In this document: in pieces, positions 47,568 through 59,327 of the stretch
Numbering within the stretch: position 1 is the stretch's first letter
Layout of the letters: each line of letters opens with the position of its first letter
DNA from: Mercurialis annua
Lineage: Eukaryota; Streptophyta; Magnoliopsida; Malpighiales; Euphorbiaceae
Reading direction: 5' to 3'
Length of the DNA: 64,000 nucleotides
NCBI RefSeq assembly: GCF_937616625.2
Contig: NC_065576.1
Coordinates: forward strand, 17,300,501-17,364,500
Translations under genes and position numbers: made by a program
The notes under the pieces: generated by a model
Told to the model about the DNA's origin: nothing
The model's input: the letters and a program-made list of their open reading frames with translations, nothing else
Databases searched by the model: none

Positions 47568-49117
47568 GTAACGTTTGTAAACGTTTGGCTTAAATTGCTA
47601 AAAAGGTGAAACGCTTGGATTTGTTTCGTAACTTTTGTAAACGTTTGGCTTAAATCGCTAAAAAGGTGAAACGCTTGGATTTGTTTCGTAGCGTTTGTAA
47701 ACGTTTGGCTTAAATCGCTAAGTATGTGATACGTTTTGTTTTGTTCTGTACCGTTTGTAAACGTTTAACTTAAATCGCTGAAAATGTGAAATGTTTGGAT
47801 TTGTTTCGTAACGTTTTAAATGTTTCGTTTTGTTTCTTAACGTTTGTAAAAGTTTGGCTTAAATCGTTAAAAAGCGGAAATGTTTGGATTTGTTTCGTAA
47901 CATTTGTAAACATTTGGCTTAAATCGCTAAAATGGGTAGACTTTTGGATTTGTTTCGTAACGTTTGCAAACGTTTGGCTTAAATCTCTAAAAAGGGGAAA
48001 CGTTTGGATTTGTTTCGTAACATTTGTATACGTTTGGCTTAAATCGCTAAAATGGGGAAACATTTGGATTTGTTTCATAACGTTTGTAAACGTTTGGCTT
48101 AAATCGCTAAAAAGGTGAAACGTTTGGATTTGTTTCGTAACGTTTGTAAACGTTTAGCTTAAATTGCTAAAAAGGTGAAACGTTTGTATTTGTTTCGTAA
48201 CGTTTGTAAACGTTTGGCTTCAATCAATAAAAAATTTGTAAACGTTTGGCTTAAATCATTAAAAAGGTGAAACGTTTGGATTTGTTTAGTAACGTTTGTA
48301 AACATTTGGCTTAAATTGCTAAAAAGGTGAAACGCTTGGATTCGTCTCGTAAGGTTTGTAAACGTTTGGCTTTGTTTCGTAACGTTTGTAAACGTTTGGC
48401 TTCAATCGCTAAAAAGGTGAAACATTTGGATTTAGTTCGTAATGTTTGTAAACGTTTTGCTTAAATTGCTAAAAAGGTAAAACGCTTGGGTTTATTTCGT
48501 AACGTTTGTAAACGTTTGGCTTAATATGCTAAAAAGTTTATACGCTTGGATTTGTTTCATAATGTGTGTAAACGTTTGGCCTAAATTGCTAAATAGGCGA
48601 AAAGTTTGGATTTGTTTTGTAACGTCTGTAAACGTTTGGCTTAAATTGATAAAAAGGGAAAACATTTGGATTCTTTTCGTAACGTTTTATACATTTGGCT
48701 TAAATCGCTAAAATGGGTAAACGTTTAGATTTGTTTCGTAACGTTTGTAAACATTTGGCTTAAATTGCTAGAAAGGTGAAACACCTGGATTTGTTTCGTA
48801 GCGTTTGTAAGCGTTTGGATTTATCTCGTAACGTTTTTTAACGTTTGGCTTAAATCGCTAAAAAGGTGAAACGCTTGGATTTATTTTGTAACATTTGTAA
48901 ACGTTTGGCATACATTGCTAAAAAGGTAAAACACTTGGATTTGTTTGGTAATGTTTTAAACGTTTGGCTTAAATCGCTAAAAAGATGAAACGTTTGGTTT
49001 AATTTCAAAATGTTTGGCTTAAATCGCAAAAATGGGAAAACGTTTGGATTTGTTTCGTAAAGTTTGTAAAGGTTTTGGCTTAAATCGCTAAAAAGGTGTA
49101 ACGATAGGATTTGTTTC
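47568..49117 (+). repeat. Higher-order repeat, 1.55-kb family, copy 2
   Basis: Full 1550-bp copy, nearly identical to copy 3 at an exact offset of 1550 bp through most of its length. It carries the partial unit AATCAATAAAAAATTTG (48225-48241) that is missing from copy 1. Confidence 0.92.
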
Positions 49118-50667
49118 GTAACGTTTGTAAACGTTTGGCTTAAATTGCTAAAAAGGTGAAACGCTTGGATTTGTTTCGTAACTTTTGTAAACGTTTGGCT
49201 TAAATCGCTAAAAAGGTGAAACGCTTGGATTTGTTTCGTAGCGTTTGTAAACGTTTGGCTTAAATCGCTAAGTATGTGATACGTTTTGTTTTGTTCCGTA
49301 CCGTTTGTAAACGTTTAACTTAAATCGCTGAAAATGTGAAATGTTTGGATTTGTTTCGTAACGTTTTAAATGATTCGTTTTGTTTCTTAACGGTTGTAAA
49401 AGTTTGGCTTAAATCGTTAAAAAGCGGAAATGTTTGGATTTGTTTCGTAACATTTGTAAACATTTGGCTTAAATCGCTAAAATGGGGAGACTTTTGGATT
49501 TGTTTCGTAACGTTTGCAAACGTTTGGCTTAAATCTCTAAAAAGGGGAAACATTTGGATTTGTTTCGTAACATTTGTATACGTTTCGCTTAAATCGCTAA
49601 AATGGGGAAACATTTGGATTTGTTTCATAACTTTTGTAAACGTTTGGCTTAAATCGCTAAAAAGGTGAAACGTTTGGATTTGTTTCGTAACGTTTGTAAA
49701 CGTTTAGCTTAAATTGCTAAAAAGGTGAAACGTTTGTATTTGTTTCGTAACGTTTGTAAACGTTTGGCTTCAATCAATAAAAAATTTGTAAACGTTTGGC
49801 TTAAATCATTAAAAAGGTGAAACGTTTGGATTTGTTTAGTAACGTTTGTAAACATTTGGCTTAAATTGCTAAAAAGGTGAAACGCTTGGATTCGTCTCGT
49901 AACGTTTGTAAATGTTTGGCTTTGTTTCGTAACGTTTGTAAACGTTTGGCTTCAATCGCTAAAAAGGTGAAACATTTGGATTTAGTTCGTAATGTTTGTA
50001 AACGTTTTGCTTAAATTGCTAAAAAGGTAAAACGCTTGGGTTTATTTCGTAACGTTTGTAAACGTTTGGCTTAATATGCTAAAAAGTTTATACGCTTGGA
50101 TTTGTTTCATAATGTGTGTAAACGTTTGGCCTAAATTGCTAAATAGGCGAAAAGTTTGGATTTGTTTTGTAACGTCTGTAAACGTTTGGCTTAAATTGAT
50201 AAAAAGGGAAAACATTTGGATTCTTTTCGTAACGTTTTATACATTTGGCTTAAATCGCTAAAATGGGTAAATGTTTAGATTTGTTTCGTAACGTTTGTAA
50301 ACATTTGGCTTAAATTGCTAGAAAGGTGAAACACTTGGATTTGTTTCGTAGCGTTTGTAAGCGTTTGGATTTATCTCGTAACGTTTTTTAACGTTTGGCT
50401 TAAATCGCTAAAAAGGTGAAACGCTTGGATTTATTTTGTAACATTTGTAAACGTTTGTCATACATTGCTAAAAAGGTAAAACACTTGGATTTGTTTGGTA
50501 ATGTTTTAAACGTTTGGCTTAAATCGCTAAAAAGATGAAACGTTTGGTTTAATTTCAAAATGTTTGGCTTAAATCGCAAAAATAGGAAAACGTTTGGATT
50601 TGTTTCGTAAAGTTTGTAAAGGTTTTGGCTTAAATCGCTAAAAAGGTGTAACGTTTGGATTTCTTTC
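49118..50667 (+). repeat. Higher-order repeat, 1.55-kb family, copy 3
   Basis: Full 1550-bp copy. The match with copy 2 ends around 50660, where GTTTCTTTCGTAACGTTTT-type units replace the expected next unit. Differences from copy 2 are scattered single bases. Confidence 0.92.
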
Positions 50668-53600
50668 GTAACGTTTTAAACGTTTGGCTAAAATTGCTAA
50701 AATGGGGAAACATTTGGATTTGTTTCATAACGTTTGTAAACGTTTGGCTTAAATTGCTAAAATGGGGAAACATTTGGATTTGTTTCGTAACGTTTGTAAA
50801 CGTTTGACTTAAATCGCTAAAAAGGTGAAACGTCTGGATTTGTTTCGTAACGCTTGTAAACGTTTGGCTTATATTGCTAAAAAGTGAAAATGCTTAGATT
50901 TGTTTCATAACGTTTGTAAACGTTTGGCTTAAATTGCCAAAAAGGTGAAACATTTAGATTTGTTTCATAACCTTTGTAAACGTTTGGCATAAATCGCTAA
51001 AAAGGTGAAACGTTTGGCTTAAATCGCTAAAAAAGGGAAACTTTTGGATTTGTTTTGTAATGTTTGTAAACGTTTTGCTTCAATCGCAAAAAAGGAGAAA
51101 CGTTTGGATTTGTTTCGTAACGTTTGGATTTGTTTCGTTACGTTTGGATTTTTTCGTAATGTTTGTCTTCAATCGCTAAAATGGGGAAACGTTTGGATTT
51201 GTTTCGTATTGTTAGTAAACGTTTGGCTTAAATCACTAAAAATGGGAAACGTTTGTATTTGTTTCGTAAGGTTTGTAAACGTTTGTCTTAAATCGCTAAA
51301 ACGGGGAAATGTTTGGATTTCTTTTGTAAACATTTGGATTAGTTTTGTAACGTTTGTAAACATTTGGATTTGTTTCGTAGCGTTTCTAAACGTTTTGTTT
51401 TGTTTCGCAACGTTTATATATGTTTGGCTTAAATCGCTAAAATGGGGAAACGTTTGGATTTGTTTCTTAACGTTTGTAAATGTTTGGCTTCAATTGCAAA
51501 AAATGTGAAAACGTTTGTTTTTGTTACGTAATGTTTGTAAACGTTTGGATTTGTTCCATAACGTTTTGCTTAAATTGCTAAAAAGGTGAAACGTTTGGAT
51601 TTGTTTCTTAGCAATTGTAAACGTTTGGTTTAAATCGCTAAAATGGGGAAACATTTTCATTTGTTTCGTAACGTTTGTAAACGTTTCGATTTCTTTCGTA
51701 AAGTTTGTAAACGTGTGGATTGGTTTCGTAACGTTTATAAACGTTTGGCTTATATTGCTAAAAATGCGAAAAGTTTGTTTTCGTTACGTAATGTTTGTAA
51801 ACGTTTGGATTTGTTTCATAACGTTTGTAAATGTTTGGCTTCTATCGCTAAAAAGGTGAAACGTTTGGATATGTTTCTTAACGATTGTAAATGTTTGGCT
51901 TAAATTGCTAAAATGGGAAAACATTTGGATTTTTTTCGTAACGTTGGTAAACATTTGGATTTGTTTCGTAAAGTTTGTAAACGTTTGGTTTTGTTTCGTA
52001 ACGTTTATAAACGTTTGGCTTAAATCTCTAAAATGGGGAAACGTTTGGATTTGTTTCGTAGCGTTTGTAAACGTTTGGCTTCAATCGCTAAAAAGGCGAA
52101 ACGTTTGGATTCGTTTGGTAACGTTTGTAAACGTTTGGCTTAAATTGCTATAAATGTGAACTGTTTTTTTTTCTTCCGCAATGTTCGTAAACATTTGGAT
52201 TTATTTCTTAACGTTTTAAAAATTTGGCTTAAATCGCTAAAAAGGTTAAACGTTTGGTTTTGTTTCGTAACGTTTGTAAACGTTTTGTTTAAATAGCTAA
52301 AAAGGGGAAATGTTTGGATTTGTTTCATAACGTTTGAAAACGTTTGGCTTAAATTGCTAAAACGGAGAAACATTTGGATTTATTTTGTAACTTTTGTAAA
52401 CGTTTGGCTTAAATTGCTAAAAGGGGGAAAACCTTGGATTTGTTTCATAACGTCTGTAAACGTTTGGCTTAAATCGCTAAAAATGTGAAACGTTTGGTTT
52501 TGTTCCGAAACGTTTGTAAACGTTTGGCATAAATCACTAAAAATGTGAAACGTTTGGATTTGTTTCGTAACTTTTTAAAACTTTTGTTTTGTTTCGTAAC
52601 GTTTGTAAACGCTTGGCTTAAATCGCTAAAAACGGGAAACGTTTGGATTTGTTTCGAAATGTTTGTAAACGTTTGGCTTATATTGCTAAAAAGGCGAAAG
52701 GTTTGTATTTGTTTCGTAATGTTTGTAAACGTTTGGCTTAAATCGCTAAAAAGGTGAAACGTTTGGATTTATTTCGTAACGTTTGTAAACGTTTGGCTTA
52801 AATCGCTAAAAAGGTGAAACGTTTGGATTTGTTTTGTAACATTTGTAAACGTTTGGCTTAAGTCGCTAAAAAGGTGAAACATTTGGATTTCTTTCGTTAC
52901 GTTTGTAAATGTTTGGCTTAAATCGCTAAAAAGGGGAAACATTTGGATTTGTTTTGTAATGTTAGTAAACGTTTGTCTTAAATTGTTAAAAAGGTGAAAC
53001 TCTTGGATTTGTTTCGTAACGTTTGTCAACTTTTGGCTTAAATTGCTAAAAAGGTAAAATGCTTGGATTTGTTTCGTAAAGTTTTTAAACGTTTGGCTTA
53101 AATTTCTAAAAAGGTGAAACATTTGGATTTGTTTCATAACATTTGTAAACGTTTGGCTTAAATCGCAAAAAAGGTGAAACGTTTGGATTTGTTTCGTAAC
53201 GTTTATAAACGTTTGGCTAAAATAGCTAAAAAAGTGAAACGTTTGGATTTGTTTCGTAACGTTTGAAAACGTTTGGCTTCAATCGCTAAAAAGGCAAAAC
53301 GTTTGGATTTATTTTGTAATGTTTGTAAACATTTGGCATAAATTGCTAAAAGGGTGAAATGTTTGGATTTATTTCGTAACGTTTTAAAAATTTGGTTTAA
53401 ATTGCTAAAATCGGGAAACAATTGGATTTGTTTCGTAACATTTGTAAGCATTTGGCTTATTTTGCTAAAATGGGGAAACGTTTTGTTTTGTTTTGTAACG
53501 TTTGTAAACGTTCGGCTTAAATCGTTAAAAAGGGGAAATGTTTGTATTTCTTTCGTAACGTTTGTAAACGTTTTGGTTCAATCGCTAAAAAGGTTAAAAG

Positions 53601-55294
53601 TTTGATTTTGTTTTGTAACGTTTGTAAACTTTCGGCTTAAATCTCTAAAAAGGGGAAACGCTTGGATTTCTTTCATAACGTTTGTAAACGTTTGGCTTAA
53701 ATTGCTAAAAAGGTGAAACGCATGGATTTGTTTCGTAACGTTTGTAAACGTTTGGCTTAAATTCCTAAAAAGGTGAAACACTTGGATTTGTTTTGGAACG
53801 TTTGTAAACGTTTGGCATAAATTGCTAAAAAGGTAAAACCCTTGGATTTTTTTCGAAACGTTTGTAAACGTTTGGCTTAAATTGCTAAAAATGTGAAACT
53901 TTTGGATTTGTTTCGCAACGTTTTAAACGTTTGGTTTTGTTTCGTAACATTTGTAAACGTTTGGCTTAAATCGATAAAAAGGGGAAATGTTTGGATTTGT
54001 TTCGTAACGTTTGTAAACGTTTGGCTCAAATTGCTAAAAAGACGAAACGTTTGGATTTGTTTCGTAACGTTTGTAAACGTTTGGCTTAAATCGCTAAAAA
54101 GGTGAAACGTTTGGATTTGTTTCGTAACATTTGTAAACGTTTGGCAACGTTTGGATTTGTTGTGTAACTTTTGTAAACGTTTGGCTTATAATCGCTAAAA
54201 AGTTGAAACGTTTGGTTTGGTTTTGTAACATTTGTAAACATTCGGCTTAAATCTCTAAAAAGGGGAAACGTTTGGATTTCTTTCGTAACGTTTGTAAACT
54301 TTTATCTTGAATTGCTAAAAAGGTGAAACGCATGGATTTGTTCCGTAACGTTTGTAAACGTTCGGCTTAAATTCCTAAAAAGGTGAAACATTTGGATTTG
54401 TTTCGGAACGTTTGTAAACGTTAGGCTTAAATTGCTAAAAAGGTAAAACGCTTGGATTTTTTCGAAACGTTTGTAAACGTTTGGCTTAAATTGCTAAAAA
54501 TGTGAAACTTTTGGATTTGTTTCGCACCATTTGGTTTTGTTTCGTAACATTTGTAAACGTTTGGCTTAAATCGCGAATAAGGGGAAACGTTTGAATTTGT
54601 TTCGTAACGTTTGTAAACGTTTGGCTTAAATCGCTATAAAGGCGAAACGATTGGATTTGTTTCGTAGTGTTTATAAATGTTTGGTTTCAATCGCTAAAAA
54701 GGCGAAACATTTGGATTTATTTCGTAATGTTTGTAAACGTTTGGCTTAAATCGCTAAAAAGGTGAATAATTTGGATTTGTTGCATATCGTTTGTAAATGT
54801 CTAACTTAAATCGCTAAAAAGGTAAAACATTTGGATTTGGTTCGTAACCTTTCTAAACGTTTGGCTTTAATTGCTAAAATGGTGAAACGCTTTGATTTAT
54901 TTCGTATTGTTTGGCTTATATTGCTAAAAAGAAGAAACACTTGGATTTCTTTCGTAACGTTTCTAAACATTTGCCTTAACTTGCTAAAAAGGTGAAACGT
55001 TTCGATTTGTTTTGTAGTGTGTATACACGTTTGGCTTAAATCTCTAAAATGGTGAAACGTTTGGATTTGTTTTGTAACGTTTGTAAATGTTTGGCTTAAA
55101 GCGCTAAAAAGGTGAAACGGTTGGATTTGTTTTGTAACATTTGTAACAGTTTGGCTCAAATCGCTAAAAAGGTGAAACGCTTGGATTTGTTTCTGGACGT
55201 TTGTAAACGTTTAGCTTAAATTGCTAAAAAGATGAAACGCTTGGAATTGTTTTGTAGCGTTTGTAAACGTTTGGCTTAAATTGCTAAAAAGGTT

Positions 55295-55319
55295 AAACGT
55301 TTGTTTTTATCAAACGTTT
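55295..55319. other. Satellite strand-switch junction
   Basis: Forward satellite reads to AAACGTTTG (55295-55303), then the seven bases TTTTTAT, then CAAACGTTT (55311-55319), the exact reverse complement, and from here the array runs on the opposite strand. The 9-bp arms come from the AAACGTTTG motif that ends each half-monomer, so the junction could have formed by annealing of that motif or by fold-back repair. The phase changes: the forward side stops after position 55 of the unit, and the inverted side starts at about position 25. Confidence 0.93.
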
Positions 55320-55610
55320 ACAAACGTTAAGAAACAAATACAATCGTTTCCCCATTTTAGCGATTTAAGCCAAACGTTTACAAACATTACGAATCAAATC
55401 CAAACATTTCACCTTATTAGCGATATTAGCCAAACGTTTACAAACGTTATGAAACAAATCCAAACGTTTCGCCTTTTTAGCAATTTAAGCCAAACGTTTA
55501 CTAACGTTACGAAACAAATCCAAACGTTTCTCGTTTTTAGCGATTTAAGCCAAACGTTTACAAACGTTACCAAAAAAATCCAAACGTTTGACATTTTTAC
55601 CAATTTATGC
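55311..55610 (-). repeat. 60-bp satellite array, block C (inverted)
   Basis: Five units of the satellite in reverse-complement orientation, including AATCCAAACGTTTC and AGCGATTTAAGCC. It ends at about TTTACCAATTTATGC, where the unclassified insert starts. An open frame across 55281-55619 is the reverse-strand counterpart of the repeat-derived frames elsewhere. Confidence 0.93.
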
Positions 55611-56133
55611 GGATATTAAACTCCCTGGATCACTAAGCTTAGGCCAGAGTACAGAAAGGTCACTAAACGTACTTTTGTTACAAAAGTGTCATTAAAGTTA
55701 ACAATTTGTTACAACAAGAAGTCACTCGCACAAAACTCACCGTTTTTTATGACATGTCTCGCCAGATTTGTCCACATCATACAGGCCTCATATGCCACGT
55801 CAATAAATAAATCTCTAACTAAATATTAGTTTAATAAAAATTTAGGGATCATTTTGGACTCTTTATATTTTCCATCTTCTTCCTCTATGCCTAAAACAAA
55901 TCGACCAAAACCCTGAAAAATAATTCATGCTGCCGTCAACAACTTCTATTTTTTTTTCCTCGCCAGCCGTTCTTCATCCACCCTGCCGAGCCGTTCATTT
56001 CCAACAAGCCGTCGGTCTCTAGCAGCCGATCTCCAGTAACGTCGTTGATTTCTACCAGCAGCAAGGATGCATGAACCTTTCGTCAATCTCCAGAAGCTGA
56101 AAAATGTTTGTTGAATGTTTTGTGCTAGTTGAA
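55611..56133. other. Unclassified 0.5-kb insert in the inverted satellite
   Basis: Single-copy sequence between two blocks of inverted satellite. The left part has GGTCACTAAACGTACTTTTG, GTGTCATTAAAG and AAGTCACTCG, the 'sequence of similar words' style common near the ends of plant non-autonomous elements. The right part (55860-56100) is pyrimidine-rich and GC-richer, with CAGCCG and GCCGTC repeats. I find no clear terminal inverted repeat, LTR ends, target duplication or open frame of note. It could be a fragment of a DNA transposon or a promoter piece captured during the rearrangement that made the strand switch 300 bp away. Boundaries are set by loss of satellite match and are good to about 10 bp. 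Confidence 0.6.
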
Positions 56134-58295
56134 CGTTTCACCTTTTTAGCGATTTAAGCCAAACGTTTAGAAATGGTACGAAACAAATCGAAAAACATTT
56201 CACCTTTTTTAAAATTTAAGCCAAACGTTTACAAAAGCTACGAAACAAATCCAAACGTTTCAACTTTTTAGCAATGTAATCCAAACGCTTACAAATGTTA
56301 AGAAACAAATCCAAACATTTCATATTTTTAGCAATTTAGGCCAAATGTTTACGAACGTTACGAAACAAATTTAAGCGCTTCACCTTTTTAGCAATTGAAG
56401 CCAAACGTTAACAAACGTTACGAAGAAAATCCAAACGTTTCACCTTTTTAACGATTTAAGCCAAATTTTTACAAATGATATGAAACAAATCCAAATGTTT
56501 CACCTTTTTAGGAATTCAAGCCAAACGTTGACAAACGATACGAAACAAATCCAAGCGTTTCACCTTTATAGCAATTTAAGCCAAATGTTTACAAACGTTA
56601 CGAAACAAATCCAAGCGTGTCACCTTTTTAGCAATTTTAGCCAAATGTTTACGAACGTTACGAAACAAATCCAAACGTTTCACCTTTTTAGTGATTTAAG
56701 CGGAACATTTACAAACGTTACGAAACAAAAAAAACATTTCACCTTTTTAGCGATTTTAGCCTAACGTTTACAAACGTTACGAAACAAATTCAAACGTTTT
56801 CCCATTTTAGCGATGTCAGCCAAACGTTTAAAACGTTACGAAACAAATCCAAACATTTCACCTTTGTATCGATTTAAGCCAAACGTTTATAAATATTACA
56901 AAACAAATCCAAACGTTTCACCTTTTTAGCGATTGAAGCCAAACATTTACAGATATTACGAAACAAATCCAGACGTTTCACCTTTTCAGCGATTGAAGCC
57001 TAACGTTTACAAACACTACGAAACAAATCCAAGGGTTTCACCTTTTTAATAATTTAAGCCAAACGTTTACAAACATTACGAACCAAATCCAAGAGTTTTT
57101 CCTTTTTAGCAATTTAATCCAAACATTTACAAAGGTTACGAAACAAATCCAAACGTTTCACCTTTTCAGAAATTTAAGCCAGCATTTCTCTTTTTTAGCA
57201 AATTAAGCCAAACGTTCGCAAACATTACGAAACAAATAAAAGCGGTTCACCTTTTTAGCAATTTAAGCCAAATGTTTACAAAGGTTACGATGCAAATCGA
57301 AACGTTTCACCCTTTTAACGATTTATGCCAAACCTTTACAAACGATACGAAACAAATCCAAACGTTTCACCTTTTTAGGCGATTTATGCCAAACGTTTAC
57401 AAATGTTACGAAACAAATCCAAACGTTTCACCTCTTTAGCAATTTAAGCCAAATGTTTACAAACGTAACGAAACAAATCCAAATGTTTCGCCTTTCTAGC
57501 GATTTAAGCCAGAAGTTTACAAACAACGAAACAAAACGAAACGTTTAAAATGTTACGAAACAAATCCAAACGTTTCACATTTTTAGCCATTTAAGCCAAA
57601 CCTTTACAAACGTTACGTAACAAAACCAAGCGTTTCACCTCTTTAGCAATTTAATCCAAACTTTTACAAACGTTACGAAACAAATCCAAGCATTTCCCCT
57701 TTTTAGCAATTTAAGCCAAACGTTTACAAACATTCCGAAAACAAATCCAAGCGTTTCAACTTTTTAGTAATTTAAGCCAAACATTTACAAACGTTCCGAA
57801 ACAGATTCAAGCATTTCACCTTTTTAGCAATTTAAGCCAAACGTTTACAAAAGTTACAAAACAAATCCAAATGTTTCACCTTTTTTGCGATTTAAGCCGA
57901 AAGTTTACAAACGTTATAAAACAAAACAAAACATTTCACCTTTTTAGCAATTTAAGCCAAACGTTTACAAACGTTACGAAACAAATCCAAACGTGTCCCC
58001 ATTTTAGCGATTTTAAGCCAAACGTTTAAAACGTTACGAAACAAATCCAAACATTTCACCTTTTTAACTATTTATGTCAAATGTATACAATTGTTATCAA
58101 ATAAATCCAAACGTTTCATCTTTTAAGCGATTGAAGCCAAATGTTTACAAACATTACGAATCAAATCTAAACAATTCACCTGTTTAGCGATTTAAGCCAA
58201 ACGTTTACAAACATTACGAAATAAATCCAAACGCTTCACCTTTTTAGCGATTTAAGTCAAACGTTTACAAACATTACGAAACAAATAAAAACGTT
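56134..58295 (-). repeat. 60-bp satellite array, block D (inverted)
   Basis: About 36 units of the satellite on the minus strand, continuing block C beyond the insert. Units show the same half-unit deletions (for example near 57180 and 57525) and CpG decay as the forward blocks. It stops at ACAAATAAAAACGTT, where the region of the plus-strand ORF begins. Confidence 0.95.
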
Positions 58296-58344
58296 CTTCA
58301 TTTTCTCATTCTACTCTCCATCGTTTACTTTTCCAGATTTTCAG

Positions 58345-58519
58345 GTATGTTTCTTCATTTGTTTGTTGTGTTCTTTTGAAGGTGTTGAAGATACTTTTCA
58401 GTTTTTCTTCGATTTCTGCAAATATCATTCTGGGAAATGTTTTATTGTTCTTGGTGTTCTTCAATATCTTCTCTGTTTGATCTGTAATTTTCATTTGTGT
58501 TTGTGATTTCCTGTTATAG
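58345..58519 (+). other. Predicted 5'-UTR intron of the plus-strand ORF
   Basis: Donor TTTTCAG|GTATGT and acceptor CTGTTATAG|GATGCC frame a T-rich, stop-rich 175-bp stretch. The next ATG follows one base after the acceptor, at 58521. It is predicted from consensus sites only. Confidence 0.5.
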
Positions 58520-59235
58520 GATGCCTCTTAGTCGAGTGGAAAATGCATACACCGCCATGGCCATCACCAGATCTGGGCTTCGTGGGAGCGAAGTCTTAGA
58601 TATTTAATTTAAGTATAGTTTTCCTTTTGACTATAGAGTAGTATTACCCGGTGCCGATATGGCCGCTTCCGATTCCCCTGGTTCATCCTGCAGGGTGATT
58701 GTTTTTGAAGAGCAGTTCGCTGTTGGTCTTAGGTTTCCTTTAGATCCATTTTTGGTAGAAGTATGTAGGGATTTACGAGTTGCTTTAGGGCAGCTCTGTA
58801 CTGGTACGATTAAAGTGGTGCTTGCCTTTGTAGAAGCGTGTAGGCTTCGGGGTCATGCCCCTTCTCTTAATGTCATGTATTATTTTGTAGACTTTAGGAA
58901 GTGCGACGGTTGTTTCGTGTTTGCACTTGCTAGGAAAGGGCGATCCCATATTTATCTTCCTTGTCTGAACAATCGCTGGCGAAGGCGTTTCTTTATAGTC
59001 TATCATAATTTTGCTTTCCTTCATTTTTCGGATGGTTTTTCTACTCATCAAGTCCGAAGTTGTCCGTCTCCTTTAAGTTCACCTGAGTCGATCCTTGCTT
59101 CTGATTTATCATTCCATGGTGTCTTTCAACGTCCTATTTTAGATGTTTTGATTAATAGTCATCTTCGGCATCAATGGTTTCCTTTGGAGGATCCTTCTCG
59201 AGGCCTGGCGAATCTTCATTATTCCATTCTTCAAG

Positions 59236-59327
59236 GTATATTCATTGTTTTAAGTTTATTTGGTGTTTCTTTTCCTTTTGTATGATGTCTTCTTCTTCTG
59301 ACGATTTCCTTTCCGGATTTAAAGTAG
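59236..59327 (+). other. Predicted intron 1 of the plus-strand ORF
   Basis: Without splicing, the frame from 58659 stops at a TGA at 59283-59285. Removing GTATAT...AG (59236-59327, or to 59324) joins the two open segments in phase. The acceptor is preceded by a pyrimidine-rich tract (TCTTCTTCTTCTGACG...TTTCCTTTCC). Confidence 0.55.

Larger units (their letters stand above)
43363..55303 (+). repeat. 60-bp satellite array, block B (forward)
   Basis: The same 60-bp satellite and orientation as block A, resuming in register after the copia element. Units with AAAATGGGGAAAC in half B are more frequent here and after 14 kb in block A than in the first 13 kb. Two higher-order structures are visible (780 bp from 43527; 1550 bp from 46230). 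50668-55303 is a mixture of units without an obvious longer period except local pairs (for example 53590-54130 and 54170-54620 share several variants). Open frames here are repeat artefacts. Confidence 0.97.

Noticed and set aside
51044..51508. Longest plus-strand repeat frame (154 codons), as a membrane protein (hydrophobic WICFVTFVNVW segments)
   Set aside because: The hydrophobic pattern is the translation of half A; it is seen wherever that frame is open.
55611..56133. LTR or complete MITE
   Set aside because: I could find neither TG...CA ends, terminal inverted repeats nor a target duplication by eye, so I left it unclassified.
58785..59051. Minus-strand frame across the Transposase_28-like domain
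   Set aside because: The plus strand carries the family motif (VGLRFPLDPF) and fits spliced exons; the minus frame has no recognisable feature.
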